A stretch of DNA of 64,000 nt from a halophilic archaeon SHRA6 (GTDB lineage Archaea > Halobacteriota > Halobacteria > Halobacteriales > Haloferacaceae): contig ML241294.1 of assembly GCA_005239175.1 (NCBI GenBank), positions 1,003,275-1,067,274 of the forward strand, given 5' to 3'. The notes beneath the pieces are model-generated. The model was not told where the DNA came from and made no database searches. It was given only the letters and a program-made list of their open reading frames with translations. Below are positions 43,923 through 51,583 of the stretch, piece by piece. The first letter of the stretch is position 1. Every line of letters begins with the position of its first letter. Both the position numbers and the translations under genes were made by a program.

Positions 43923-45488
43923 TTAGGCTAAAAAGACGTGTCGCGGTCGATCGGCGAGCACGTCGCGGCCCCACTGGACGGTCTCGCGGAAGTCGTCGCT
44001 GCGGAAGAAGGCCATGGCGTCGTCTTTCGATCGCCACTGGCTCGCGATGAACATGTCCGTCTCTTCTTCACGGTTGACCATCAGGTCAGTGTCGTGGTGG
44101 CCGTCCATCTCAGACAGTAGCTCGCCGACTGCGTCGAAGCGGTCAACGAACTCCTCGCGATACTCGGGCTTGGTCGTGTAAAACATCCCCATCGTCCCGA
44201 AGCCGGACTCCTCGCCAGCGCGCTCGACCACGTCCGGCAGTTCCGAGAGGAATCCGGCGGCCGTCTCGGCGGCGCTTTCGGTGTCCCAGATCGAGACCAC
44301 GGCCGCGCGATCGCGATCGGTCGCCGTGTAGACGGCTGTTTTGACGTGGGTAGGATAGTGATCGAAGCTCTCGCGAAGGTCGGCCACCTCCTCGAAGAGC
44401 TCCGCAACATCGGCTTCAGAGTACAGCACCGTCGCGTAGACGTCTTCGCCGTGCGGTTGCCCGGCGTAGATGTTGAGATCCGCAAGCTCGCCACGGATGT
44501 CGCCATCGGCCGCTTCGTCCGCCTCGGACTCACTGTGAGCGTGCTCATCGCCGTGGGGGGCGTGTCCGCCTTCGCCGTGCGGGCTATCGCGGTCAGCTCC
44601 ATGGCCGCTGCCGTGCGGGCTGTCGCCATCGGTGCCGTGGCTGCCACCGTGTGGATGATCGCCTGTCCCGCTTTGGGCGTGGGGGTGATCACCGGCAGGC
44701 CCATCGGCTGCCGGCACCATCTCACCCTCAAGAAACGCGCCGAGGTCTCGCGGTGGGAACCGCCGGCCGACGTGGAAGTCGCCGAACTCACCGTACTTCG
44801 AGCTCACGTCGTCGAATCGCATCTCGTAGACGATGTCTTTGATGTCGACGGGATCGTCGGCGAACAGCGTGACACCCCACTCGTGGGCCTCGAAGCCGAC
44901 CGACGAGGAGATGATCTGTTTGATCTTTCCGGCGTACTCCTTGCCGGTTTTTCCGTGTTCAGCCATCAGGTCGGCGCGCTCCTCGAAGTCGAGATCGTAC
45001 CAGTTGTGCGTCTCCCCCCGGCGTTTACTCATCGGGTAAAACGAGACGTACCCGTCGTCTGGAAGCTCAGGTTTGAGCTTGCCTTCGATATAGCGTCTGA
45101 GCCCAGCGTCGACGTCGTCTGGATCGCCGTCGAAGTACTCCGTCGAGACATATCCAGACACCTCAGTCACAGAGACGTACGAGCTTGTCTGTTCACAAAA
45201 GCCAGCCAGCGCGGTCCGCTCGAACTGCCGCTCTGCCCGAGAGAGGTCGTCGAGCGTCGGTCGAAGGTGGATCAGGAGGAGGTCGCTTTTGTGCCCGAGG
45301 GTCGCAAAGATCGCCGACCCGCCTTCTTCAGCATCCGAGACAGATTCGTGCGCTTCGAGATACTCCATTCCTTCACGAACGGCGCGGTCGCGCTCGTGAG
45401 CGGGAGCCTCACGCCACGCGTCCCAGTCGACGGTTCTGAGGTCGTGGAGGACGTACCAGCCCTCGTCGGTCTGTGGGGGTTGAGCCAT
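43923..45488 (-). CDS. pitA: PitA-type fusion: HemQ/chlorite-dismutase-like domain plus antibiotic-biosynthesis monooxygenase domain
   Basis: 521 residues from the ATG at 45488 (MAQPPQTDEGWYVLHDLRTV). Residues 1-~255 are the HemQ/Cld-like domain ('YVSFYPMSKRRGETHNWY', 'GFEAHEWGVTLF'), expected to decarboxylate coproheme III in haem synthesis. After a His/Gly/Asp-rich linker (about 265-325, repeats of 'GDHPH' and 'SPHG') comes a monooxygenase (ABM) domain to the C-terminus. This fusion is the PitA protein known from haloarchaea. The linker could bind metal ions or haem. Divergent from padR across a 32-bp repeat array. Confidence 0.92.
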   Translation of the reverse strand: MAQPPQTDEGWYVLHDLRTVDWDAWREAPAHERDRAVREGMEYLEAHESVSDAEEGGSAIFATLGHKSDLLLIHLRPTLDDLSRAERQFERTALAGFCEQTSSYVSVTEVSGYVSTEYFDGDPDDVDAGLRRYIEGKLKPELPDDGYVSFYPMSKRRGETHNWYDLDFEERADLMAEHGKTGKEYAGKIKQIISSSVGFEAHEWGVTLFADDPVDIKDIVYEMRFDDVSSKYGEFGDFHVGRRFPPRDLGAFLEGEMVPAADGPAGDHPHAQSGTGDHPHGGSHGTDGDSPHGSGHGADRDSPHGEGGHAPHGDEHAHSESEADEAADGDIRGELADLNIYAGQPHGEDVYATVLYSEADVAELFEEVADLRESFDHYPTHVKTAVYTATDRDRAAVVSIWDTESAAETAAGFLSELPDVVERAGEESGFGTMGMFYTTKPEYREEFVDRFDAVGELLSEMDGHHDTDLMVNREEETDMFIASQWRSKDDAMAFFRSDDFRETVQWGRDVLADRPRHVFLA

Positions 45489-45530
45489 ACACAGGGTTCG
45501 ATCGCGATCGGCTTGTGACTTGCGTGTTTT

Positions 45531-45690
45531 ATTCGTCAGCGAAAACGCGACCTGTATGCGTAATTCGCCAGTGAAAACGCGACCTACATGCGTTATTCGC
45601 CAGTAGAAACCCAACCTGCATGCGTTATTCGCCGGGGAAACTACGACCTGCGTGCGTTATTCGTCGGGAGAAATTCGACCCGTGTGTGGT
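45531..45690. repeat. 32-bp tandem repeat array in the pitA-padR promoter region
   Basis: Five units with exact 32-bp period start at 45531, 45563, 45595, 45627 and 45659; a sixth, decayed start is at 45691. Consensus begins 'ATTCGCCAGTGAAAACGCGA' and continues 'CCTGCATGCGTT'. Each unit boundary holds 'TTATTCG' or a variant; read toward pitA this is 'CGAATAA', close to a haloarchaeal BRE-TATA element. No spacers. Confidence 0.93.
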
Positions 45691-45762
45691 ATTCGACGGC
45701 CGAAAGCGGACCGGATTGTCCCGACCGAAACGCTTTCACAACTGATCGGAGATGTAGGGGTA

Positions 45763-46281
45763 ATGCGAAAAAGCGGCCCGCCAAAGGGGCTAATCTCCTA
45801 TATTGTCCTTGAACTGCTCGAGGAGCGGCCGCGCTACGGCTACGAACTGCTCAAAGAGATCACCGAGATCAGCGGCGGTCACTGGGAGCCCTCCTACGGA
45901 TCTGTCTACCCGATTCTCTACAAGTTCGAAGACAACGGCTGGGCCGAGCGCATCGAACGGTCCGACGAACCCGATCGCAAGTACTTCGCGCTCACCGACG
46001 CAGGCCGCGAAGAACTCGAAAAAAAGCGCGAAGAAGCCGGCACCCACGCTGGCGACTTTGCAGATGTCATCCTCGGCTTCTATCACGTCTACGTCGCGTT
46101 TGCGACCGACGATCGCTTCCAGACGCGATCGAACGACGGCTGGTGTTTCGACGAGACCTTCTCGGGGTGGATCGTCGAACAGATCACCCGCCACCACGAG
46201 CGGGACTTCGGCTCCTTCGAACGGATCGATCTCACACCGGAGGAGTTCAAAGAAAAGTACGGCTGCGACGAGACGCGATAA
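45763..46281 (+). CDS. PadR-family transcriptional regulator
   Basis: 172 residues from the ATG at 45763 (MRKSGPPKGLISYIVLELL). N-terminal winged helix with the PadR signature 'RYGYELLKEI...GGHWEPSYGSVYPILYKFEDNGW' and a following 'LTDAGREEL'. The C-terminal ~80 residues (DUF4180-like length) are probably for dimerisation or ligand binding. The array of 32-bp repeats immediately upstream makes autoregulation and control of pitA an attractive guess. Confidence 0.88.
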   Translation: MRKSGPPKGLISYIVLELLEERPRYGYELLKEITEISGGHWEPSYGSVYPILYKFEDNGWAERIERSDEPDRKYFALTDAGREELEKKREEAGTHAGDFADVILGFYHVYVAFATDDRFQTRSNDGWCFDETFSGWIVEQITRHHERDFGSFERIDLTPEEFKEKYGCDETR

Positions 46282-46296
46282 AACGAGGAACCGAGA

Positions 46297-48078
46297 TTAG
46301 TTCAACAGCTGTGGCCCGAAGATCATCAGAATCAGGCTCACGAGCATTACGAGCCCGATACTCGTCGTGATCGCACGGGTAATCATCGGCTTTTCATCGA
46401 TCGGCAGCCGCGAGATGACCGCCTCTGTCGATGTCCGAAGAATCCGACCGCCGTCGAGCGGGAACGCTGGAATACAGTTGAACAGCGCGAGGTTGATATT
46501 GATCCACCCGGTCCAAAACAGCAGATTCGCGAGCAAAAACACCCCGCCGTCACCGAGGACGGCGAGCGGACCAACGGCCTCGTAAAAGCCAGCGTTGGCA
46601 TCGACGAACCCCGCGAAATTGAAATTGATGTCTGGGAGGATGAGCGAGGAGAACGGAAGCACGAGCAAGAACAGCATCACGACTCCGATCCCGCCGCCGA
46701 GTTCGCCGCCAAGGATAGACAGGAATGTCTCAGCGGGGTAACTGGTTACGCCGAGGCTGTTGACCCCGATCCCACTGAATCCCTGAATGTTTGTCACTCC
46801 AATGAGCGGGGACCCGTCGGTGTTCTCGGCGAGCGTAATCTCGACAACCCGGCGATCGCCGTCCGCGTAGGCGACGACCTCAACAGTATCACCGGGCTCG
46901 TAGTCAGACAATGCTGCCCCGAGATCGCCGGCCTCGATCGTCCGTTCGCCTGCGACCTGCGTGATAGTGAGGCGATCACCGGCATCGAACCCGCCATCGG
47001 CCGTCGTCAACGGGCCGTCATCGATCGCTGTCGCAAAGACACCGAGTGGCGCTTCGATTGTCGTGCCGGCGTCGGATTCAAGCGAGACAATCTCGTCGGT
47101 TCCGACCGCCTCCTGGAGGCCAGCCTCGGTGGCGACAGGCTGGCCGTTGGCGGCGACGATTGTCTCCTCAATCGAAAAGCCATCTCCACCTCCATCTCCG
47201 GCCGCAAACGGCGAGTCCGTCGCAATCGACGTGATCAACATCGATCGATCGACCGTTACTGTCTCCTCGCCGTCGATTTCGACGGTGAGTGTTTCGCTTG
47301 ACGTCGATTCGAGCAACGCGGTGAGATCGGTGCCAGTTTCGATCGCCTCGCCATCGATGGCCGTGATTCGATCGCCCGCTTCGATCCCGGCGTTGTCCGC
47401 CGCTGATCCGGGGAACGTCCCTCCGACAGCCGCGCCGGAGGCAACACCGATCGCACCGACAACCGGGCCGAACAACAACAAGAACGCGACTGCGGTTACG
47501 ATGAGGTTGTTCGTCACCCCGGCAGCGAACATTCGAGTCCGCGCGCCTCGGTTCGCGTTCCGGGAGCTCTCCTCGTCAGGTTCGACGAACGCGCCAACCG
47601 GCAACAACGCAAACAAGACGACACCCATCGAGCTGATATCGATATCCTCAACTCGGCACAACAGGCCGTGACCCCCCTCGTGGACGACAAGTCCGACCAA
47701 CAGTCCGAAGATGATTTCCGGAGCAACGCTCAGCGGGAGAAATTCGTTGACTCCGGGGATGACAAGGACGTTTTGGGGGTTTTGAAACGCTGACTGTGGC
47801 GGGGGTGACTGGACGATCGACACCGCCTGAATGATCAACACAAAGAACGTCCCGAACATGATGACGAGGGCGACACCCACGCCGACGTTCGAAAGCGCCC
47901 GCCAGAACCGCTTATAACGGGCAAGCCGATCGAGGAAAATCTTTCCGCGCTGGGTGTGGATCGTCGTCAGTGGCCCCGAAACCCTGACTGACTCCGGGAG
48001 GAAACCGGTCCGCTGGAGCCACGTCGCGATGAGGGCATAGGCGAGAACCCCGATGAGAATCCACTGCAGAGTGCTCAT
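46297..48078 (-). CDS. Site-2 protease (M50) with PDZ domains
   Basis: 593 residues from the ATG at 48078 (MSTLQWILIG). Zinc motif 'VVHEGGHGL' at about residue 134 and third ligand 'FPLDGGRIL' at about 545. Between them are a PDZ domain ('AGIEAGDRITAIDGEAIE') and a second PDZ-like stretch ('GFDAGDRLTITQVAGERTI'). Several membrane helices at both ends. Likely an intramembrane protease for signalling or quality control; substrate unknown. Converges with padR, 15 nt apart. Confidence 0.93.
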   Translation of the reverse strand: MSTLQWILIGVLAYALIATWLQRTGFLPESVRVSGPLTTIHTQRGKIFLDRLARYKRFWRALSNVGVGVALVIMFGTFFVLIIQAVSIVQSPPPQSAFQNPQNVLVIPGVNEFLPLSVAPEIIFGLLVGLVVHEGGHGLLCRVEDIDISSMGVVLFALLPVGAFVEPDEESSRNANRGARTRMFAAGVTNNLIVTAVAFLLLFGPVVGAIGVASGAAVGGTFPGSAADNAGIEAGDRITAIDGEAIETGTDLTALLESTSSETLTVEIDGEETVTVDRSMLITSIATDSPFAAGDGGGDGFSIEETIVAANGQPVATEAGLQEAVGTDEIVSLESDAGTTIEAPLGVFATAIDDGPLTTADGGFDAGDRLTITQVAGERTIEAGDLGAALSDYEPGDTVEVVAYADGDRRVVEITLAENTDGSPLIGVTNIQGFSGIGVNSLGVTSYPAETFLSILGGELGGGIGVVMLFLLVLPFSSLILPDINFNFAGFVDANAGFYEAVGPLAVLGDGGVFLLANLLFWTGWININLALFNCIPAFPLDGGRILRTSTEAVISRLPIDEKPMITRAITTSIGLVMLVSLILMIFGPQLLN

Positions 48079-48212
48079 TACCCTTCGATTGGGTATCGGG
48101 ACAGGAAAGCCGTTCGGCTCTGAGTGACCGGAATGCACGAGACACACCGGAGACCGAAACTGCCGAGACGAGAAAGCTCAACACACAAATACCAGGCGTT
48201 CCAAACGCAGGT

Positions 48213-48446
48213 ATGAGCAACGCAGTTGCGTTCGTGTCGCGGCTCGTGAGTGACCTCATCGAGATGCCGCGGATCTTCGTGCAAGATGTCATGTTATCCG
48301 ACCCGCTGAGCGCGATCAGCGTGCTGTTCGGATCGCTGTTCGTCGGTGTCGCCGTCCTCGTGTTCGGCTACGTCGTCGTTGGATCGCTCATACAGTCGCT
48401 TACTGGTGGCGGACTGCCGGCGATCGGCAGCGGCCGTGGCGAGTAG
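48213..48446 (+). CDS. Small conserved membrane protein
   Basis: 77 residues. One or two hydrophobic segments (about 32-64, 'AISVLFGSLFVGVAVLVFGY'), with a soluble 'SRLVSDLIEMPRIFVQDV' before. No known function. The last 47 nt overlap the 3' end of the winged-helix gene on the opposite strand. Confidence 0.7.
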   Translation: MSNAVAFVSRLVSDLIEMPRIFVQDVMLSDPLSAISVLFGSLFVGVAVLVFGYVVVGSLIQSLTGGGLPAIGSGRGE

Positions 48447-48762
48447 CCGCGATCGCTCCAAGCGTTCGCTGGTGGCGTTCAAACCGTTCAATCCCGGTGG
48501 GTGTAAGCCAATAACGGGTCCGTGGCCCGTTCTCGTCGATCGTCTTTTCGCGAACCAAACAGTCTGCCTTAGCGAGCCGATCAGTATGGCACCGAAGGTT
48601 CCCGGCGGTGAGCGACAGCTCATCACAGAGGGTTGAAAATCCCGTTTCGCCGTGTTCGTACAGATACCACACGATACGGAGCCGTACAGGCTGGTGAAGC
48701 AGCCGATCGAGCGATTCGAGCGGTGATCGCGGGGCGGGGTCCCCTGAGCGCGCAGCAGTCAC
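48400..48762 (-). CDS. Winged-helix transcriptional regulator of the TOMM cluster
   Basis: 120 residues. 'LDRLLHQPVRLRIVWYLYEHGETGFSTLCDELSLTAGNLRCHTDRLAKADCLVREK' reads as a MarR/ArsR-like winged helix with recognition helix 'TAGNLRCHTDRL'; no metal-binding Cys pair. Its ATG overlaps the stop of the ABC ATPase gene (ATGA), so it is the third gene of permease-ATPase-regulator. Probably controls exporter or the whole cluster; the effector is unknown. Overlaps the convergent small membrane protein gene by 47 nt. Confidence 0.82.
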   Translation of the reverse strand: MTAARSGDPAPRSPLESLDRLLHQPVRLRIVWYLYEHGETGFSTLCDELSLTAGNLRCHTDRLAKADCLVREKTIDENGPRTRYWLTPTGIERFERHQRTLGAIAATRHGRCRSPAVRHQ

Positions 48763-49412
48763 GGTTCAACCTCGCGAGATTCGGATGCGACAACCGTACC
48801 CGATTCGACGACAAGCCGGCGATCGGCCGCGTCGATATCGTCTTCTCGGTGACTCGAATAGACAACGGCTGCGCCGTCAGCGGTGCGATCGGCGATCGCC
48901 TCTCGGACCAGCGGAAGACTCTCTGGGTCCAACCCGGCGGTCGGCTCATCAAGGACGTACAGCGCTGCATCGGTCCCAAGCACACAGGCGAGCTCGAGCT
49001 TCCGACGCATCCCGACCGAGTACGAATCGAGCGGCTTATCGAGCGCGTTCGCAATGCCAAACGTTTCGGCGAGATCGGCCCACCGATCGGTGAGCCTGCG
49101 ATCGATCCGTGCGAGAAACGTGACCGCCTCCCGGCCGGTGAGTGACGTCGGAAGGAGGTCCGCTTGTGGGAGGTAGCCAACGCCCGGATCAACGACTTCA
49201 ATCGTCCCGCTGTCGGGATCGTGTGCGCCAGCGAGACAGGACAGGAGAACCGATTTACCCGCCCCGTTGGGGCCGATCACGGCGATCGTGTCACCCGGGT
49301 CAGCTGAAAGGTCAACGCCAGACCAGATGCGTTCGGGCCCGATGTCGACGCGGAGCGACGCCGCTCGCGCGATCGGCCCAGACGCAGAAGGCGTGAGGGT
49401 TGCCGACGCCAT
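48759..49412 (-). CDS. ABC transporter ATPase, TOMM-cluster exporter 1
   Basis: 217 residues from the ATG at 49412 (MASATLTPSA); a GTG one codon earlier is also possible. Walker A 'GPNGAGKS', Q-loop 'YLPQADLL', signature 'YSVGMRRKLELA' (a degenerate LSGGQ), Walker B 'LYVLDEPTAGLDP', H-loop His in 'VYSSHREDD'. Short single-nucleotide-binding-domain subunit of ABC-2 type exporters. Overlaps the permease stop (ATGA). Confidence 0.9.
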   Translation of the reverse strand: MASATLTPSASGPIARAASLRVDIGPERIWSGVDLSADPGDTIAVIGPNGAGKSVLLSCLAGAHDPDSGTIEVVDPGVGYLPQADLLPTSLTGREAVTFLARIDRRLTDRWADLAETFGIANALDKPLDSYSVGMRRKLELACVLGTDAALYVLDEPTAGLDPESLPLVREAIADRTADGAAVVYSSHREDDIDAADRRLVVESGTVVASESREVEP

Positions 49413-50269
49413 CACTCGAACCCCCCGTCATAGAGTCGTGCAGAACCGATCGCATACAGCGCCAACAATGAGCCGAATGCGTAGCCGGCGAGCAATCCAA
49501 GCGATCGGCGGGCGGTTGGGAGCGACGGTGGTGTGAGCCCCGCCGCAGCGGCGTCTTCGAGCCCGACCGCGTGTGCGACGAGCACGCGCGTCGAAAGCGT
49601 ATTTGGGAGAAGATTCAACCACATGGGGTCAGCGGTGAACGATGCTGGGACGGTTCCGTTGAACCCCGTCGCGAAGTACGACGCGAGCGCGAGGCTGATG
49701 GCGACGAGCGTGGCGTATCGTCGACTGTCGGTGACGATCGCGATCGCGTACGCGATGACGATCCACGGTAAGACGCTCCCGAGAACCGCCACCACGACGA
49801 TCGGCATTGACGCCGGATCAAATGTGTATGTCGCATCGGTGAGTAGACTCACAAGAAGGACGACACCGATAGACGCGAGCGCGATTGTAACTGCAGACCC
49901 CACGCGGCCGAGCAGATCAGCGAGCGGTGAGACGCCGATCGAGCGGTACACCGCGGTTCGGTTGGTCTCCAGATCGGCGAGGAGGCCGCCGCTAACGGTC
50001 GTTAGCGAAACCAACACCGCACCGAACACGCCGTAGCTCAAGGCGGTCGTCGCTCGAACCGCACCGTGGTGGGCCTCAGGGATCGAGCCGAAGTCGATGA
50101 ACGTCGCGATCGTGATCGCGTAAAACGCCGCGGGAAACCCGAGGATCCAGAGCAATCCAATTGGGCGATGCCCCAACGCGCGGATGTATCGATAGCCGAA
50201 GCCGGTCGCCTGTGCGATCGTTTGCCGGGCCGATGACGAGAGACCGGCTCTGGTGGTGTGTGGCCGCAT
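49412..50269 (-). CDS. ABC-2 type permease, TOMM-cluster exporter 1
   Basis: 285 residues with six predicted membrane segments. Shares the pattern 'TGFNGT(V/Q)P' and 'LN(L/F)(L/V)PN(T/A)L(S/A)TR' with the permease at 54939, so the two exporters are paralogues. First gene of the permease-ATPase-regulator operon, transcribed away from the precursor gene. A TTTAAAT TATA box lies ~30 nt upstream. Candidate exporter of, or immunity against, the modified peptide. Confidence 0.85.
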   Translation of the reverse strand: MRPHTTRAGLSSSARQTIAQATGFGYRYIRALGHRPIGLLWILGFPAAFYAITIATFIDFGSIPEAHHGAVRATTALSYGVFGAVLVSLTTVSGGLLADLETNRTAVYRSIGVSPLADLLGRVGSAVTIALASIGVVLLVSLLTDATYTFDPASMPIVVVAVLGSVLPWIVIAYAIAIVTDSRRYATLVAISLALASYFATGFNGTVPASFTADPMWLNLLPNTLSTRVLVAHAVGLEDAAAAGLTPPSLPTARRSLGLLAGYAFGSLLALYAIGSARLYDGGFE

Positions 50270-50293
50270 GGGTTCCTCTGGGATCCATCATCT

Positions 50294-50303
50294 GATTTAA
50301 ATC
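50294..50303 (-). promoter_or_regulatory. TATA box of exporter 1 operon
   Basis: 'GATTTAAATC', a perfect 10-bp palindrome, centred ~30 nt upstream of the ATG at 50269; the same TTTAAATC core is found before sagB and exporter 2. Confidence 0.6.
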
Positions 50304-50312
50304 CACGGCGGG

Positions 50313-50355
50313 CCACTTTGTAGCCTCTGTGAGACAAAGTGGTGTGTGAGACAAA
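50313..50355. promoter_or_regulatory. Inverted and direct repeats in the precursor promoter region (candidate operator)
   Basis: Inverted repeat 'CCACTTTGT' (50313-50321) and 'ACAAAGTGG' (50334-50342) with a 12-nt loop, overlapped by a direct repeat 'TGTGAGACAAA' at 50328-50338 and 50345-50355 (17-nt period). Lies between the divergent exporter-1 and precursor start sites, where a regulator would bind. Confidence 0.55.
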
Positions 50356-50366
50356 ATTCGATGCCG

Positions 50367-50374
50367 TTTTTTTA
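50367..50374 (+). promoter_or_regulatory. Possible TATA box of the precursor gene
   Basis: 'TTTTTTTA' centred ~37 nt before the precursor ATG; predicts a short (~10-nt) leader. Weaker than the other promoters of the cluster. Confidence 0.35.
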
Positions 50375-50407
50375 CCCGCTCGCCCGTCTGGCAGGTCGCG
50401 GTTCACA

Positions 50408-50533
50408 ATGAAACTCGAAATCGAACACGAGTCCGAAACTGGAGTAGCACCGATCGAAGGCGGCGTTTCGACCTGCACGACGACGTCGACGTGCCGTGGA
50501 ACGACGACCTCAACGACGGTTTCGACGAACTGA
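50408..50533 (+). CDS. TOMM/azol(in)e RiPP precursor peptide
   Basis: 41 residues, from the ATG at 50408. The leader (residues 1-19, 'MKLEIEHESETGVAPIEGG') is acidic and ends in Gly-Gly. The remaining 22 residues contain two Cys (23, 29), four Ser and eleven Thr, i.e. 17 of 22 can in principle be heterocyclised; the start of the core reads 'STCTTTSTC'. It directly precedes the dehydrogenase and cyclodehydratase genes. This composition and position are the hallmark of linear thiazole/oxazole-modified peptides. An open frame continues upstream to 50339 but would swallow the promoter. Product structure and activity are unknown; the exact leader cleavage site is inference. Confidence 0.88.
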   Translation: MKLEIEHESETGVAPIEGGVSTCTTTSTCRGTTTSTTVSTN

Positions 50534-50586
50534 TCGCCGGCTGAAATAGCCACTCTGTGCGATCGAACGACGACACGGCCGCCTGT

Positions 50587-50600
50587 AATTTAAATCCGAA
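50587..50600 (+). promoter_or_regulatory. TATA box of sagB-like gene
   Basis: 'AATTTAAATCCGAA', TATA centre ~32 nt upstream of the ATG at 50624. Identical over 'TTTAAATCCGAA' to the box before the second exporter, so the enzymes may be transcribed separately from the precursor but with the same control. Confidence 0.6.
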
Positions 50601-50623
50601 CAAGAATCCACTCCTGTTCGGAC

Positions 50624-51550
50624 ATGGAGGTAGAACTCGCACAGCTCAGGCGAACGATGAGCGAAACGTACGCCCCTGCGCGGACAACGCTTCTCGATTC
50701 GCACTTTGCGCGATTCACCGATCGGTCGTTTCGACCAGGTGATATCGCGGAGCTCTATCACGAGAATACGAAGTACACCGATCACGACGGGTTAGCACTC
50801 GGAGAGTCCGCTGGGCTATTCACCGACGATCCAAGCATCGAGTACGCACAAGCGGCGATGGTGCCGGATTACGAGGATCGCCCGCGTATCGATCTCCCCG
50901 AGCCGGAAACCCTTGATGTGGCGATCGAAACCGTGTTGAAATCTCGGCGGAGTCGGCGAACGCACACCACCGATGGGCTCTCGCGTTCGGAACTCGGGAC
51001 GCTGCTCGGACACGCCCTCGGCGTGACGGGCGAGCGAGCGATCGCCCCGCCCGAAGACTCGTTCAACGAGGTCACCAAGCGATTTCGGGCGTACGCGTCC
51101 GGCGGCGCGCTGTATCCGGTCGAGTTCTACGTGGCGATCGGGCGGGCAGGCGCTGCTCTGTCACCGGGGTTGTACTACTACGTCCCCGAAAAACACGCGC
51201 TTCGACAGCTCGACGCAGGCGATAGCGACTCGTACACCGAGTCGATCGACGACTGTTTTGCGACGCCAGAGGATGTGTTCGACCACACGGAGACGTCGAT
51301 CACGCTGTTCATGACAGGCGCGTTCCCGCGGACAACCGCAAAATACGGCCCTCGTGGCTATCGGTTCGTCCTCCAAGAAAGCGGCTACGCGGGGCAAAAC
51401 CTGCTGCTCGTCGCCGAAGCGATGGGGCTCGCGGCGGTTCCGCTGGCGAGTTTCTACGATGATCGGGTGAACGAGTTCCTCGGCATCGACGGGGTAAATG
51501 AAGCCGTCGTCGCCTCGGTATCTATCGGCCACCGGCCGGAGGAAGCGTGA
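50624..51550 (+). CDS. SagB-type FMN-dependent azoline dehydrogenase
   Basis: 308 residues. Nitroreductase-fold motifs: 'LKSRRSRRTHT', 'YASGGALYPVEFYVAIG', 'LQESGYAGQNLLLVAEAMGL'. In TOMM clusters SagB (component B) oxidises thiazolines/oxazolines to thiazoles/oxazoles with FMN. The presence of this gene predicts aromatic azoles in the product. N-terminal ~90 residues are the family's variable part. Followed after 33 nt by the ThiF-like gene. Confidence 0.92.
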   Translation: MEVELAQLRRTMSETYAPARTTLLDSHFARFTDRSFRPGDIAELYHENTKYTDHDGLALGESAGLFTDDPSIEYAQAAMVPDYEDRPRIDLPEPETLDVAIETVLKSRRSRRTHTTDGLSRSELGTLLGHALGVTGERAIAPPEDSFNEVTKRFRAYASGGALYPVEFYVAIGRAGAALSPGLYYYVPEKHALRQLDAGDSDSYTESIDDCFATPEDVFDHTETSITLFMTGAFPRTTAKYGPRGYRFVLQESGYAGQNLLLVAEAMGLAAVPLASFYDDRVNEFLGIDGVNEAVVASVSIGHRPEEA

Positions 51551-51583
51551 CCCGACACCGCCACACTGAAGCTGAACAGTGCA

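Noticed and set aside
50294..50303. Palindrome GATTTAAATC as a regulator operator
   Set aside because: It sits at TATA position for the exporter-1 gene and shares its core with other TATA boxes, so a core promoter is the simpler explanation.
50339..50407. 23-residue N-terminal extension of the TOMM precursor from a GTG
   Set aside because: Would place the start upstream of the T-rich promoter element; the 41-residue version has normal leader length.
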